Of a DNA stretch of 64,000 nucleotides, positions 21,131 through 31,630 are shown one piece after another. The stretch comes from Streptomyces sp. TP-A0356 (lineage in GTDB: Bacteria; Actinomycetota; Actinomycetes; Streptomycetales; Streptomycetaceae). Under the pieces are notes generated by a model. It did no database searches, had not been told where the DNA came from, and worked only from the letters and a program-made list of their open reading frames with translations. The stretch covers positions 434,001-498,000 of the forward strand of contig NZ_BBZJ01000012.1 in the NCBI RefSeq assembly GCF_001417775.1, given 5' to 3'. The translations under genes were made by a program, and so were the position numbers. How positions within the stretch are numbered: the first letter of the stretch is position 1; the number at the start of each line of letters is the position of its first letter.

Positions 21131-21547
21131 GTGACCACGCCGAAGACCGCCGGGCAGGGCCCGGCCACGAGAAGCACGAAGGCGTCGCACCCGGCCTCCA
21201 CGGCGAAGGCGTCGCACCCGGCCTCCACGGCGAAGGCGACGCAGCGGCCCGCCGACACACCGGCCGCGCAATCGCCGGGGAAGAGTCCCGCCGCCTCGGG
21301 CGGGCGCACGATCACCATCACCGTTCCGCCACTGGGCGACGCGGTCAGCAAGGCGGTCGACCTCGTGGCGCTCCCCGTGGCCACCGCCCGCCGCGTACTG
21401 CCCGCCAAGGGCGGGCTGCTCCTGTACGCGGGCCTCGGCGCGCTTGCGGTCGCTGGCGCCCTCGAGTGGCCGTTGGCCGTGGGTGTCGGCATCGGCTACG
21501 CCGTCCTCCGTCGCAACGGCCCGCCGGCGCCCACCACCTCCCGGTGA
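21131..21547 (+). CDS. small membrane protein with Ala/Lys/Pro-rich repeated N-terminus
   Basis: A 138-residue protein not assigned to a named family. Residues 1-58 are low-complexity (KASHPASTA twice plus a partial copy), then 'RTITITVPPLGDAVSKAVDLVALPVATARRVLPAKGGLLLYAGLGALAVAGALEWPLAVGVGIGYAVLRR' gives an amphipathic region and one or two membrane segments. It starts at GTG 21131 with a weak ribosome site and is divergent from the giant P-type ATPase, with 172 bp between the starts. Similar short membrane proteins often sit beside CtpI-like ATPases in Streptomyces, which hints at a shared role; this is inference. Confidence 0.65.
   Translation: MTTPKTAGQGPATRSTKASHPASTAKASHPASTAKATQRPADTPAAQSPGKSPAASGGRTITITVPPLGDAVSKAVDLVALPVATARRVLPAKGGLLLYAGLGALAVAGALEWPLAVGVGIGYAVLRRNGPPAPTTSR
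21178..21231 (+). repeat. 27-bp exact tandem duplication inside a coding sequence
   Basis: Two identical 27-base units (GAAGGCGTCGCACCCGG...) lie head to tail, followed by a partial third copy to about 21244. Each adds nine residues, so the frame is kept. This is the kind of unit that expands or contracts by slippage. Confidence 0.8.
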
Positions 21548-21607
21548 GGTCCTCGGCCGGGGCACCCGTGTTCGCCGGGCGACCCGCAACGGTGCGCTGC
21601 GGAAGGC

Positions 21608-22154
21608 ATGAGCTCCTGGCGGCGACGCCTTACCGGCCTCGCGCGCTCGTGGCGGTCGAACCACGTACCGCTGCTGATCTCGGCGGTGCTCATCGCCCTC
21701 GTCACGGTCTCGGACATCGTGGCCCCGGCCGACATGGTCCTCGGCCCCCTGCTGGTGATCGCGCCCGCGCTCACCGCGTGGTTCGATGGCCCGTTGACGA
21801 CCGGCGCCGTCGGGGGCTTGGTCGTGGCGGCCCAGGCGTCAGCCGGCCCAGGTGACGTGCGGGGCAAGGGCCTGCCCGCCATCGGTGAGGCCGCCCTGCT
21901 GCTCGGGGCCTTCCGCGAGGCTGCCCACGAACACGGCGCCCTGCCCCAACTCGCCGCCGCCCCTGGAGCGGAGCATGGCCCGCTACCTCGCCGACTTCGA
22001 GCCCGAGAGCGAAGCGGGGGAACGCTTAGTCACCGCTCTCCTGCTGCGCGACCTGCTCATGCACACGGACCGACGGCTCGTCGACGACGTCGCCCTGGTC
22101 GCCATTCGCCGCGCGCGACCACCCGGCCTCGGCCACCTCCTCGGGCGGCCCTGA
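21608..22154 (+). pseudogene. broken membrane-anchored PP2C (SpoIIE-type) phosphatase
   Basis: The first part encodes the N-terminal membrane sensor common to streptomycete PP2C phosphatases ('HVPLLISAVLIALVTVSDIVAP', 'GPLLVIAPALTAWFDGPLTTG'). After 'VVAAQ' it jumps to a catalytic-domain piece 'EAALLLGAFREAAHEHGALPQLAA'. A frame change near 21955-21965 is then needed to read 'LERSMARYLADFEPESEAGERLVTALLL', which jumps again to the C-terminal 'DDVALVAIRR'. So at least two internal deletions and one frameshift are visible, and the metal-binding aspartates in the missing parts are gone. The product, if any, is an inactive membrane stub. Confidence 0.7.
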
Positions 22155-22555
22155 TCCCCACGGCACGCGCGTCCGCACGACGGCGCGCGGGACTCGTACC
22201 CGCCCTCGACGCCCGCCGGCCCTCGGTCGACCAGGCCGGGGCACCGATGCGACGGCGGAGACGGTGACCGGCGCGGGATGTCCAATCGCGCGATGCGACG
22301 GCGCAGTTCTCGGGGACCGATGGGCAGCCCGGTGGCGGTCGTCATCACCAGGTGGGGACGCGGCCGAGCCGAGCGGACCTGCGACTCGTACGCACCCGAG
22401 AACGTCGACACACGTGACCATCGCCGCCCGAACACCGATACTGCCGGGAGTGGCCCACCGCACACGGACCGCCGAGACCGAATACCGTCCTCACCCCTCC
22501 GGCCAGGCAGGGCACGGGTCGGAGGCTCAGCTGCCAGGCTCAGCAGGAGGCTCCC
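22155..22555. other. 401-bp intergenic region before dhaK
   Basis: No supportable gene. A short minus-strand frame near 22278-22352 (starting MTTATGLPIGPRELRRR) has no recognisable family. A 10-bp palindrome ATCGCGCGAT is at 22285-22294. The dhaK promoter and any operator should lie in the right half. Confidence 0.5.
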
Positions 22556-23548
22556 ATGAAGATGTTGATCAACGTCCCGGAAACGGTGGTCACGGACGCG
22601 CTGCGGGGCATGGCGGCCGCGCATCCGGAGCTGATCATCGATGTGGAGAACCGGGTGATCGTACGGCGTGATGCCCCGGTCGCCGGACAGGTGGGACTCC
22701 TCTCCGGCGGCGGCTCCGGCCACGAGCCGCTGCACGGCGGCTTCGTCGGCCCGGGCATGCTGTCGGCGGCCTGCCCCGGCGAGGTGTTCACCTCACCGGT
22801 GCCGGACCAGATGGTGCGCGCGGCGGCGGCCGTGGACAGCGGCGAGGGCGTGCTGTTCATCGTGAAGAACTACACCGGTGACGTGCTGAACTTCGACATG
22901 GCGGCCGAGCTCGCCGAGGACGAGGGCATCCAGGTGGCGAAGGTCCTGGTCAACGATGACGTCGCCGTCACCGACAGCCTCTACACGGCAGGCCGACGCG
23001 GCACCGGCGCCACCCTGTTCGTGGAGAAGATCGCCGGCGCGGCGGCGGAGGAGGGACAGCCGCTGGAGCGTGTGCAGTCCGTCGCCCGGCAGGTCAACGA
23101 GAACTCCCGCAGCTTCGGTGTCGCCCTCAGTGCCTGCACCACGCCCTCCAAGGGCACCCCCACCTTCGATCTGCCGCCGGGTGAGCTGGAGTTGGGCATC
23201 GGCATCCACGGAGAGCCGGGGCGCGAGCGGCGCCCGATGATGACCGCACGCGAGATCGCCGACTTCTCGGTGCACGCCGTCCTGGAGGACCTGCAGCCGC
23301 GCAATCCCGTGCTGGTCCTGGTCAACGGGATGGGCGCCACCCCGCTCCTCGAACTGTACGGCTACAACGCGGAAGTGCAGCGGGTGCTGGCCGAGCGCGG
23401 TGTCCCCGTGGCCCGCACCCTGGTCGGCAACTACGTCACCTCCCTCGACATGGCCGGCGCATCGGTCACCCTGTGCCAGATCGACGAGGAACTGCTGCGT
23501 CTGTGGGACGCGCCGGTCAGTACACCGGCGCTGCGCTGGGGCAGGTGA
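22556..23548 (+). CDS. dhaK: dihydroxyacetone kinase subunit DhaK
   Basis: A 330-residue substrate-binding subunit of the PTS-dependent dihydroxyacetone kinase. His218 in 'LGIGIHGEPG' would bind dihydroxyacetone covalently as a hemiaminal; it falls at the same number as in E. coli DhaK. 'LLSGGGSGHEPLHGGFVG' and 'FIVKNYTGDVLNFDMAAE' are the conserved binding loops. The ATG lies directly after AGGAGG. It is followed by dhaL and dhaM, so the three-part enzyme would convert dihydroxyacetone to dihydroxyacetone phosphate with phosphate from the PTS rather than ATP. Function is cytosolic. Confidence 0.96.
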   Translation: MKMLINVPETVVTDALRGMAAAHPELIIDVENRVIVRRDAPVAGQVGLLSGGGSGHEPLHGGFVGPGMLSAACPGEVFTSPVPDQMVRAAAAVDSGEGVLFIVKNYTGDVLNFDMAAELAEDEGIQVAKVLVNDDVAVTDSLYTAGRRGTGATLFVEKIAGAAAEEGQPLERVQSVARQVNENSRSFGVALSACTTPSKGTPTFDLPPGELELGIGIHGEPGRERRPMMTAREIADFSVHAVLEDLQPRNPVLVLVNGMGATPLLELYGYNAEVQRVLAERGVPVARTLVGNYVTSLDMAGASVTLCQIDEELLRLWDAPVSTPALRWGR

Positions 23549-23583
23549 GTGAGGTCAACGTCCGTACCACGCAAGGAGATCCA

Positions 23584-24183
23584 GTGCTCGACGCCGAGTT
23601 CTTCCGCCGTTGGATGACGGCGGCAGCCACGTCCGTCGACCGCGAGGCGGAGCGGCTGACCGCGCTCGACTCGCCGATCGGCGACGCCGACCACGGCAGC
23701 AATCTGCAACGCGGGTTCCGCGCGGTCACGGCCGCGCTGGAGAAGGAGGCGCCGGACACGCCCGGCGCGGTTCTCCAGTTGGCGGGCCGGCAACTGATCT
23801 CGACGGTCGGCGGGGCGTCCGGTCCGCTGTACGGCACGCTGCTGCGCCGTACCGGCAAGGCGCTCGGTGAGGTGGCCGAGGTCACCGAGGAGCAGCTGAC
23901 GGACGCGCTGCGGGCGGGTGTGGACGGGGTCATGGCGCTGGGCGGAGCCGCGCCCGGCGACAAGACCATGATCGACGCCCTGGTGCCCGCGGTGGACGCG
24001 ATGGGCACCTCGTTCCGGGCGGCGAGCACCGCCGCCGAGGAGGGCGCCGTCGCCACGACGCCGTTGCAGGCCCGCAAGGGCCGGGCGAGCTATCTGGGCG
24101 AGCGCAGCATCGGGCACCAGGACCCCGGCGCCACCTCCTCGGCCCTGCTGATCGCCGCACTCGTGGAGGCCGCCGATGAGTGA
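23584..24183 (+). CDS. dhaL: dihydroxyacetone kinase ADP-binding subunit DhaL
   Basis: A 199-residue helical-barrel subunit that holds ADP as a fixed cofactor. 'SPIGDADHGSNLQRGF' carries the Asp/Mg-binding loop, 'TVGGASGPLYGTLLRR' the nucleotide helix and 'PGDKTMIDAL' the phosphate-contact segment. GTG at 23584 is preceded by AAGGAG with 5-base spacing. A GTG at 23545 that overlaps the dhaK stop (GTGA) is in the same frame and would add 13 residues. Its stop overlaps dhaM by 8 bases, so all three proteins are translationally linked. Confidence 0.94.
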   Translation: MLDAEFFRRWMTAAATSVDREAERLTALDSPIGDADHGSNLQRGFRAVTAALEKEAPDTPGAVLQLAGRQLISTVGGASGPLYGTLLRRTGKALGEVAEVTEEQLTDALRAGVDGVMALGGAAPGDKTMIDALVPAVDAMGTSFRAASTAAEEGAVATTPLQARKGRASYLGERSIGHQDPGATSSALLIAALVEAADE

Positions 24184-24592
24184 CACCGGGGAGAAGCTGG
24201 TCGGCATCGTGCTCGTCTCGCACAGCGCCGCCGTCGCGGAGTCGGTCGCCGAACTGGCGAAGAAGCTGGCGGGCGGCGGTGCGGCCGTGCCCGTCGCCCC
24301 CGCGGGCGGCACGGTCGACGGCGGGTTCGGTACGAGCTCCGAACTGGTCTCCGCGGCGGCCGCCGCCGTGGACCGGGGAGCGGGGGTCGCCGTGCTCATG
24401 GACCTGGGCAGCGCGGTCCTCACGGTGAAGGCGCTGCTCGCGGAGGGCGACGAGCTTCCGGAGAACACCCGGTTGGTCGACGCTCCCTTCGTCGAGGGCG
24501 CGGTCGCCGCGGTGGTCACGGCCTCGACGGGCGCGGACCTGGCGGCGGTGGAGGCGGCGGCCACGGAGGCGTACGCGTACCGGAAGCAGTGA
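24176..24592 (+). CDS. dhaM: dihydroxyacetone kinase phosphotransferase subunit DhaM (EIIA-like only)
   Basis: A 138-residue protein with the ManX/EIIA-like fold of DhaM. His16 in 'IVLVSHSAAVAESV' is the phosphorylated residue, and 'VAPAGGTVDGGFGTS' and 'VAVLMDLGSAVLT' are family motifs. Unlike the E. coli protein it has no HPr- or EI-like extensions, so it must receive phosphate from the general HPr encoded elsewhere. ATG at 24176 overlaps the end of dhaL. It rephosphorylates ADP bound to DhaL. Confidence 0.94.
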   Translation: MSDTGEKLVGIVLVSHSAAVAESVAELAKKLAGGGAAVPVAPAGGTVDGGFGTSSELVSAAAAAVDRGAGVAVLMDLGSAVLTVKALLAEGDELPENTRLVDAPFVEGAVAAVVTASTGADLAAVEAAATEAYAYRKQ

Positions 24593-24905
24593 CGGCACTG
24601 TTCCCGAAGCCGCTGCCGCCGCGCATGGGAGAGGGGCTGGACGGAAGACGGGATCGTCGTGCGGTCGGGGGGCCGGAGCCGCATCGGGCCCCGGCCCCTC
24701 GACGACATTCGCCGGCGCGGGATCAGCGACGACAGCGGACCGCGCCGTCGGCGCGAACTACCCTGGAGGACAGTCGAGTTCACGCCGCGTCGGGTACCAG
24801 CATACGTAGCCGGGGCGCGCACCGTCGAACACCACCCCCCTCTTGATGTGAGCGCGCCAGCCATGGGATACAGGTACAGACCAATCCCGTGGAGGGGGGC
24901 AGGCC
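24593..24905. other. 313-bp intergenic region after dhaKLM
   Basis: Holds the terminator at 24669-24698 and the promoter region of the FN3 lipoprotein gene. No coding sequence could be supported. Confidence 0.6.
24669..24698 (+). terminator. terminator of the dha operon
   Basis: GGGGCCGG-N14-CCGGCCCC, a perfect 8-bp stem, lies 77 bases after the dhaM stop and before the next promoter. Confidence 0.55.
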
Positions 24906-25877
24906 GTGCGACGCGTTCCCGTGCCGGTGATCTGCGGTTCGGTCCTGCTCCTGGCCGCCTGCGCCGGGGGCGGCCAGAACGCCGGCGGAGGCGGACGGCT
25001 GCCGCCCGCCCCCACGGGACTGACCGCCGTGGCGGGCAGCGCGACAAGCGTGCACGTGATGTGGAACCGCGCCTCCGGCGGTCCGGACGTCACCGTCTAC
25101 GAGGTATATCGCGGCACCACCAGGGTCAGGGAGGTGCCGGGTGCCGAACACATGGTGGACGTCACCCGGCTGGAGCCCTCCACGACCTACGTCTTCACGG
25201 TCCGGGCCCGCGGTGCCGACGGCACCCTCGGTCCGGCGAGCGGGGAGATCCGCGCCACCACTCCGGCCGCCGCCCCCGCCGACGAGCGGGCCCCCTCCCG
25301 ACCCGGGCGGCCGAGCGGGAGGCCCGTCGGGAGCCGTGCGGTCCAGCTGGCCTGGGCGCGGTCGACGGACGACCGGGGCGTGGCGTCGTACGACATCTAC
25401 CAGGGCGGCGCGAAGATCCACAGTGTGGGCGGCGGGCAGACGGCGGCCGTGGTCACCGGGCTCCGGCCGGGAACCCGATACGCGTTCACCGTCCGGGCCC
25501 GGGACGCGGCGGGCAATCTCTCGGCCGCGAGCGATGTGGTGCGGCTGACCACCGCGTCCGGCTCGGACGACGGGAGGGCAACCGCGCCGACCCGGTTCCG
25601 TGCGACGGCACACCGCGCCGACGGGGCGTACTACCTGGACCTGTCGTGGGTGCCGCCGGAGGCCGACGGAGTCATCACCGAGTATCAGATCGACCTGGAC
25701 GGACAGCCGGCCACCTCGCTCGTCTGGGGCGGCGAGGTCCCGCGCGGCACGGCCACCTACAGCTTCTACGTCGGCCGGGACGCCGGGATCACGCACCGGG
25801 TACGGCTCCGCGCAAGGCTGCCGGACGGCACATGGGGCGGATTCTCGGCGGAGCGGACGGTGACCACGGGCCGTTAG
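24906..25877 (+). CDS. secreted lipoprotein with fibronectin type III domains
   Basis: A 323-residue exported protein. The N-terminus 'MRRVPVPVICGSVLLLAACAGGG' is a short lipoprotein signal with lipobox LAAC at about residue 20. Two clear FN3 modules follow: 'PPAPTGLTAVAGSATSVHVMW' to 'YVFTVRARGADGTLGPAS', and 'RPVGSRAVQLAW' to 'RYAFTVRARDAAGNLSAAS'. A third, more divergent beta-domain covers about 220-320. No catalytic domain is present, so it is an adhesion- or spacer-type surface protein. GTG at 24906 follows GGAGGGGGGC. Its stop overlaps the stop of the convergent PadR gene by 4 bp. Confidence 0.88.
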   Translation: MRRVPVPVICGSVLLLAACAGGGQNAGGGGRLPPAPTGLTAVAGSATSVHVMWNRASGGPDVTVYEVYRGTTRVREVPGAEHMVDVTRLEPSTTYVFTVRARGADGTLGPASGEIRATTPAAAPADERAPSRPGRPSGRPVGSRAVQLAWARSTDDRGVASYDIYQGGAKIHSVGGGQTAAVVTGLRPGTRYAFTVRARDAAGNLSAASDVVRLTTASGSDDGRATAPTRFRATAHRADGAYYLDLSWVPPEADGVITEYQIDLDGQPATSLVWGGEVPRGTATYSFYVGRDAGITHRVRLRARLPDGTWGGFSAERTVTTGR

Positions 25878-26422
25878 TCATGGTCGGCGGGCAGTTCCCC
25901 GAACTCGCCCAGGGCGTGGGTCAGCCACCCGATCCAGAAGGTCTCCAAGTCGATACCGGCCCGCAGCACGAGGTGCTGGATGCGGTCCTGCGCCGAGTCC
26001 CTGCCGGGTCCGAAGTCGCGCCTCTCGATCTCCTGGTACTCGGCCAACTGCCGTTCGTGCAGGGCGAGATGGTGGCGCAGATCCGCCTCGATGCCGTCGG
26101 TGCCGACGACCGCCGCGGCACGCAGTCGCAGCAGCAGGGCGTCCCGCGCGGGCTTGGGGTCCTGGGACGCGGCCGTCCAGCGGGCCAGCTCGGCGCGGCC
26201 CGCCGGCAGGACCTCGTACGACTTCTTCTGCCCGCGGGCGGGGTGCTCGGTGGGCAGGGCACGGATCAGGCCGTCGCTCTCGAGCCGTCCCAGCTCCCGG
26301 TAGATCTGCTGGTGGGTCGCCGACCAGAAGTAGCCGATCGACCTGTCGAACCGACGGGTCAGTTCGAGCCCCGACGAAGGCTTCTCCAGCAGGGCGGTCA
26401 GGATCGCGTGCGGGAGTGACAT
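25874..26422 (-). CDS. PadR-family transcriptional regulator
   Basis: A 182-residue PadR protein. The winged helix 'LPHAILTALLEKPSSGLELTRRFDRSIGYFWSATHQQIYRELGRLESDGLI' is textbook, followed by the C-terminal helical dimerisation domain (about 90-180). Family members repress genes for phenolic acid or multidrug responses. It is convergent with the FN3 gene (stops overlapping) and lies about 30 bp after the dienoyl-CoA reductase in the opposite sense of flow, so its targets cannot be told from position. No obvious palindrome is seen just upstream of its start. Confidence 0.92.
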   Translation of the reverse strand: MSLPHAILTALLEKPSSGLELTRRFDRSIGYFWSATHQQIYRELGRLESDGLIRALPTEHPARGQKKSYEVLPAGRAELARWTAASQDPKPARDALLLRLRAAAVVGTDGIEADLRHHLALHERQLAEYQEIERRDFGPGRDSAQDRIQHLVLRAGIDLETFWIGWLTHALGEFGELPADHD

Positions 26423-26453
26423 GAGGCCATCCTAGGGAGGCGGCGTACGGCTC

Positions 26454-28544
<2,091 letters not shown>

Positions 28545-28674
28545 GAAGCGGGCCGGAGCGGCCGGCGGGTACGGGAGACGGTCCCGGGGACGCCGCCGAG
28601 CACACCCGCGGCGAACGGGACTCGTCCGTCCTGGGCGCCGACGCCTGGGCCCGGGCGGCCGCGGTCGGGGCCCC

Positions 28675-28857
28675 CTCCTCGCCGTCGACGGCGGCATCGA
28701 CGCGGCCGGTCACATCGGCATGGCGGAACGGCCGGCAGGCACCGTGGTGCACGGCCGGCCCACGGTCGTCGAAGGAACCGCGCACTACCCCGGCAGGGAG
28801 CTGCCCGGCGCCTTCGACGCGATCGTGCGGGACTTCCTGGGCTGGCTGGAGCCCTGA
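28675..28857 (+). pseudogene. C-terminal remnant of an alpha/beta hydrolase
   Basis: Sixty codons ending at TGA 28857 read 'LLAVDGGIDAAGHIGMAER' and then 'VVEGTAHYPGRELPGAFDAIVRDFLGWL'. This matches the last strand-loop-helix of alpha/beta hydrolases, including the catalytic His in 'GTAHYP'. No nucleophile elbow or N-terminal half is found upstream; the palindrome at 28519 is only 130 bases away. The gene was probably divergent from the reductase and shared that operator before most of it was lost. Confidence 0.55.
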
Positions 28858-29630
28858 CGCCGGGTGCCTATCAGGACGTTGGCGTACAGCTCCGCCGAGA
28901 CCGCGAGCCGGACGTCGAGTCCGCCCTGTCCGAACGCCTCCACGGCGAGGGCGACCTGGCGTTCGCTCGTCTCGACGAGCAGCAGGCCGCCGGGGGCCAG
29001 CCATCGGGGCGCCTCGGCGGTGACCCGGCGCAGGACGTCCAGGCCGTCGGGGCCCCCGTCGAGGGCGACGAGGGGCTCGTGGTCACGGGCCTCGGACGGC
29101 AGCAGCGCGACCTGGTCCGTGGGGACGTAGGGGACATTGGCGGCCAGGATGTCGACGCGGCCGCGCAGGTCCTCCGGGAGGGCGTCGAACAGGTCGCCCT
29201 CGTGGACCCGCCCGCCGTACGCGGCGAGATTGCGGCGGGCACAGCGCACGGCAGCCGGATCGATGTCGGCGGCATGGACTTCCGGGCCCCTGAGCCCGGC
29301 CGCCAGGGCGGCGCCGACCGCGCCCGAGCCGCAGCACAGGTCCACGACGAGGGAGGCGTTCCGGCCGAGGGCGAGGGCCTGTTCGACGAGGAACTCGGTG
29401 CGGCGGCGGGGCACGAAGACACCGGGAGCCACGGTGACGCGCAGTCCGTGGAACTCGGCCCAGCCCAGGACCTGTTCGAGGGGCAGCCCGGCGACGCGGC
29501 GGTCGACCATGCCGACGGCCTCTTCCGGCGTGCGGGCGGTGGAGAGGATCAACTCCGCCTCGTCCTCGGCGAAGACGCAGCCGGCGGCACGAAGCGTGGA
29601 GGCGACACTGGAGAGCTGGAGTGGTGGCAT
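28785..29630 (-). CDS. HemK-like protein (glutamine-N5) methyltransferase
   Basis: A 281-residue SAM-dependent methyltransferase of the PrmC/HemK type. The SAM loop is 'VVDLCCGSGAVGAALAAGL', and the glutamine-binding NPPY motif is present as the variant NVPY in 'DILAANVPYVPTDQ'. Such variant proteins are annotated in streptomycetes as putative N5-glutamine methyltransferases; the target is unproven. The family normally ends soon after 'ANVLIGTRR'. Here 20 or so extra residues are read antisense through the alpha/beta-hydrolase remnant, so the native stop seems to have been lost in the same deletion. ATG at 29630. Confidence 0.82.
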   Translation of the reverse strand: MPPLQLSSVASTLRAAGCVFAEDEAELILSTARTPEEAVGMVDRRVAGLPLEQVLGWAEFHGLRVTVAPGVFVPRRRTEFLVEQALALGRNASLVVDLCCGSGAVGAALAAGLRGPEVHAADIDPAAVRCARRNLAAYGGRVHEGDLFDALPEDLRGRVDILAANVPYVPTDQVALLPSEARDHEPLVALDGGPDGLDVLRRVTAEAPRWLAPGGLLLVETSERQVALAVEAFGQGGLDVRLAVSAELYANVLIGTRRQGSSQPRKSRTIASKAPGSSLPG

Positions 29631-29807
29631 GGAGCCGAGGAGCCTTCCGGTAGACCGAAGGGCGCCCTCGCGGTCACCTGGCGGCGGCGACCGCGCTGTC
29701 CTGAGGTGAGAGCACCCGATCCGACACTGCGAGAATGGGTCTCACCTCCTCGGCCACGACCCGGCAGGGACGATCCCCGGCCGGCACGGTCACCTTAGCA
29801 GGAGCGG

Positions 29808-30920
29808 TCAGACACCGACCGTCTCCTCCACCTCTTCCTCGGCCGCTTCGGCCTCCTGGAGGGGCCGCGGCTCGGCTGCGGCCGCGCGGGCACGCCCGCG
29901 TTCCACGGCTCCCGCCACCGCGGTGACCGCGAGACCTCCCAGCAGCCAGGCGGCCAGCGTCCGGACGTCGCCCGCGAGTCCGTCGCTCCCGAAGTACAGC
30001 AGGCTCCGGATGCCCTCGACGAATCCCGCGCCGTTCCAGAAGGCGTGCAGGGCGCCGAAGAAGCCGTTCTGCAGCTCGGGCCGGAACAGACCGCCGGAGC
30101 TGGTGAAGTTGAGCATCACGAACAGCACCATCATCGCGAGGGTCGTCCAGCGCTTGAGGAAGGTGTGCAGACCGACGCCGACGAAGAGGACGCCCGCCGA
30201 GTAGAGCCAGCTCATCCCCCACAGGGTCGCCAGGTCGTGGTGGGCGAGGTGGAAGACGGGCCCGGCGAGCAGGGTGCCGATGACGCCGACGACACCGGAG
30301 ACCCCGACGGCGAGCAGCGCCCGTACGCGCATGGGCAGCGCACCGCCCGCGGCGCCGAGCGCGGCGACGGACGCGTACGAGCCGATACTCACCGCGATCC
30401 GCAGGAAGAACAGCCCCTGGCCCGTGGGGTCGTCGCCGACCGGCGGGGCCACGTCGGTGACCTTCAGCGGCACGTCCTGCCGGTATACGACGGGCGTGAA
30501 GACCTTCTCGACGGCCGTGGCTCCCGTGTCCGACGCGGCCGTGGCGACGACGAGTTCGGGCGTCCTGGCGCTCGGGACGTACGCGCCCGTGATGTCCCGG
30601 GACCTGAGCAGACCGACCGCCTCGGAGCGGGTGGCGACGGTACGGACGTCGAGCTTGTCGCCCGCCCGGTCCTTGACCGTCTGCGCGAACACCTTCACCT
30701 CGGGTCCGGCGCCGACCACGGCGACGGGCAGATGGTTCGGCTCGGGCGTCACGAAGGCGCCCATATAGGCGAGCCCCATACCAAGGCACATCAACAGCGG
30801 GGTGACCAGGTGTGTCAGCACATGGCGCAGTGCCGGCGAGCGCAGGACGGCGAGCACACCGGCCGGGCTCCCGGCGGCCCGGTGGATCTCGGGGCCACCG
30901 GCCCGGCGACTGGCTGACAT
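29808..30920 (-). CDS. ABC-2-type / YhgE-like multispan membrane permease
   Basis: A 370-residue membrane protein with an N-terminal segment ('LVTPLLMCLGMGLAYMGAFV'), a soluble domain of about 130 residues, and five further membrane segments after about residue 185. This layout is that of ABC-2 permease/YhgE-Pip-like proteins involved in export. ATG at 30920 follows GGAGG. It is divergent from a MarR regulator (31001) with an operator-like repeat between them, the usual arrangement for a drug- or stress-inducible exporter. The extra C-terminal Glu-rich tail (EAAEEEVEETVGV) is unusual. No ATPase subunit is adjacent. Confidence 0.78.
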   Translation of the reverse strand: MSASRRAGGPEIHRAAGSPAGVLAVLRSPALRHVLTHLVTPLLMCLGMGLAYMGAFVTPEPNHLPVAVVGAGPEVKVFAQTVKDRAGDKLDVRTVATRSEAVGLLRSRDITGAYVPSARTPELVVATAASDTGATAVEKVFTPVVYRQDVPLKVTDVAPPVGDDPTGQGLFFLRIAVSIGSYASVAALGAAGGALPMRVRALLAVGVSGVVGVIGTLLAGPVFHLAHHDLATLWGMSWLYSAGVLFVGVGLHTFLKRWTTLAMMVLFVMLNFTSSGGLFRPELQNGFFGALHAFWNGAGFVEGIRSLLYFGSDGLAGDVRTLAAWLLGGLAVTAVAGAVERGRARAAAAEPRPLQEAEAAEEEVEETVGV

Positions 30921-30964
30921 CGAGGGGACCTCCAAATGGTTGGCTAATACAACTCTCACTTCAA

Positions 30965-30979
30965 GTTGTACTATACAAC
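30965..30979. promoter_or_regulatory. MarR-type operator GTTGTA-N3-TACAAC
   Basis: Perfect 6-bp arms around CTA lie in the 80-bp gap between the divergent permease and MarR genes, 21 bases before the MarR GTG. A further half-site (TACAACT) lies at about 30949. Binding by the adjacent MarR protein is the natural reading. Confidence 0.6.
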
Positions 30980-31000
30980 CAGAGCGGCGAGGGAGGTCCC

Positions 31001-31516
31001 GTGAAGGCAGCCGAGGGGTTCGACGAGACCGTTGTCACAGAGCACGATGCCGCCGCGTCCGTGGGCGACGCGGCCCTGGAGACCATTCAGCGCGAGATGA
31101 CGGCGTTCGCCCGCCGCGCCCGGGCCTCGGCCGGACGCATGCATCCGGAGCTGTCCCTGGTCTCGTACACGCTGCTCAGCCATCTGGAGGAGAGCGGCGG
31201 CTGCCGTGCGACCGACCTGGCCACGCACTACGCGCTGGACAAGTCCACGGTCAGCCGGCAGGTCGCCGCGCTGGAGCGGGCCGGGCTGATCGAGCGGCGG
31301 CTCGACCCCGACGACCACCGGGTCCAGGTACTGCATCCGACCGAGGCGGGCACGCGCATCCTCGCCCAGGTCACCGAGAGCCGCCGGGAGGCGTTCCGGG
31401 AGCGGCTCGCGGACTGGCCGGAGCAGGACCTGGAACGGTTCGCGGCCTACCTGCTGCGGTACAACGCGACGGCGACCGGCCCGCCGGCCGGTCGGTCGGA
31501 CGCGCCGGACGACTGA
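31001..31516 (+). CDS. MarR-family transcriptional regulator
   Basis: A 171-residue MarR protein. The winged helix-turn-helix covers about residues 65-110: 'GGCRATDLATHYALDKSTVSRQVAALERAGLIERRLDPDDHRV'. The flanking helices form the dimer. GTG at 31001 is preceded by GGGAGG with 4-5-base spacing; the longer open frame upstream crosses the operator and is not coding. It is divergent from the permease at 29808-30920 and most likely represses both promoters through the site at 30965-30979. Confidence 0.92.
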   Translation: MKAAEGFDETVVTEHDAAASVGDAALETIQREMTAFARRARASAGRMHPELSLVSYTLLSHLEESGGCRATDLATHYALDKSTVSRQVAALERAGLIERRLDPDDHRVQVLHPTEAGTRILAQVTESRREAFRERLADWPEQDLERFAAYLLRYNATATGPPAGRSDAPDD

Positions 31517-31630
31517 CGCGTGTTCGGCGCCCGGCGGTTCCCGGGGCAGCTCGTCCCGGCGGCGGGCGGGCGCCGACACCCTCCTCCCTCCAGGGCACGC
31601 CCCTTGCCGGACGCCCCTCGATGTGGTGCC

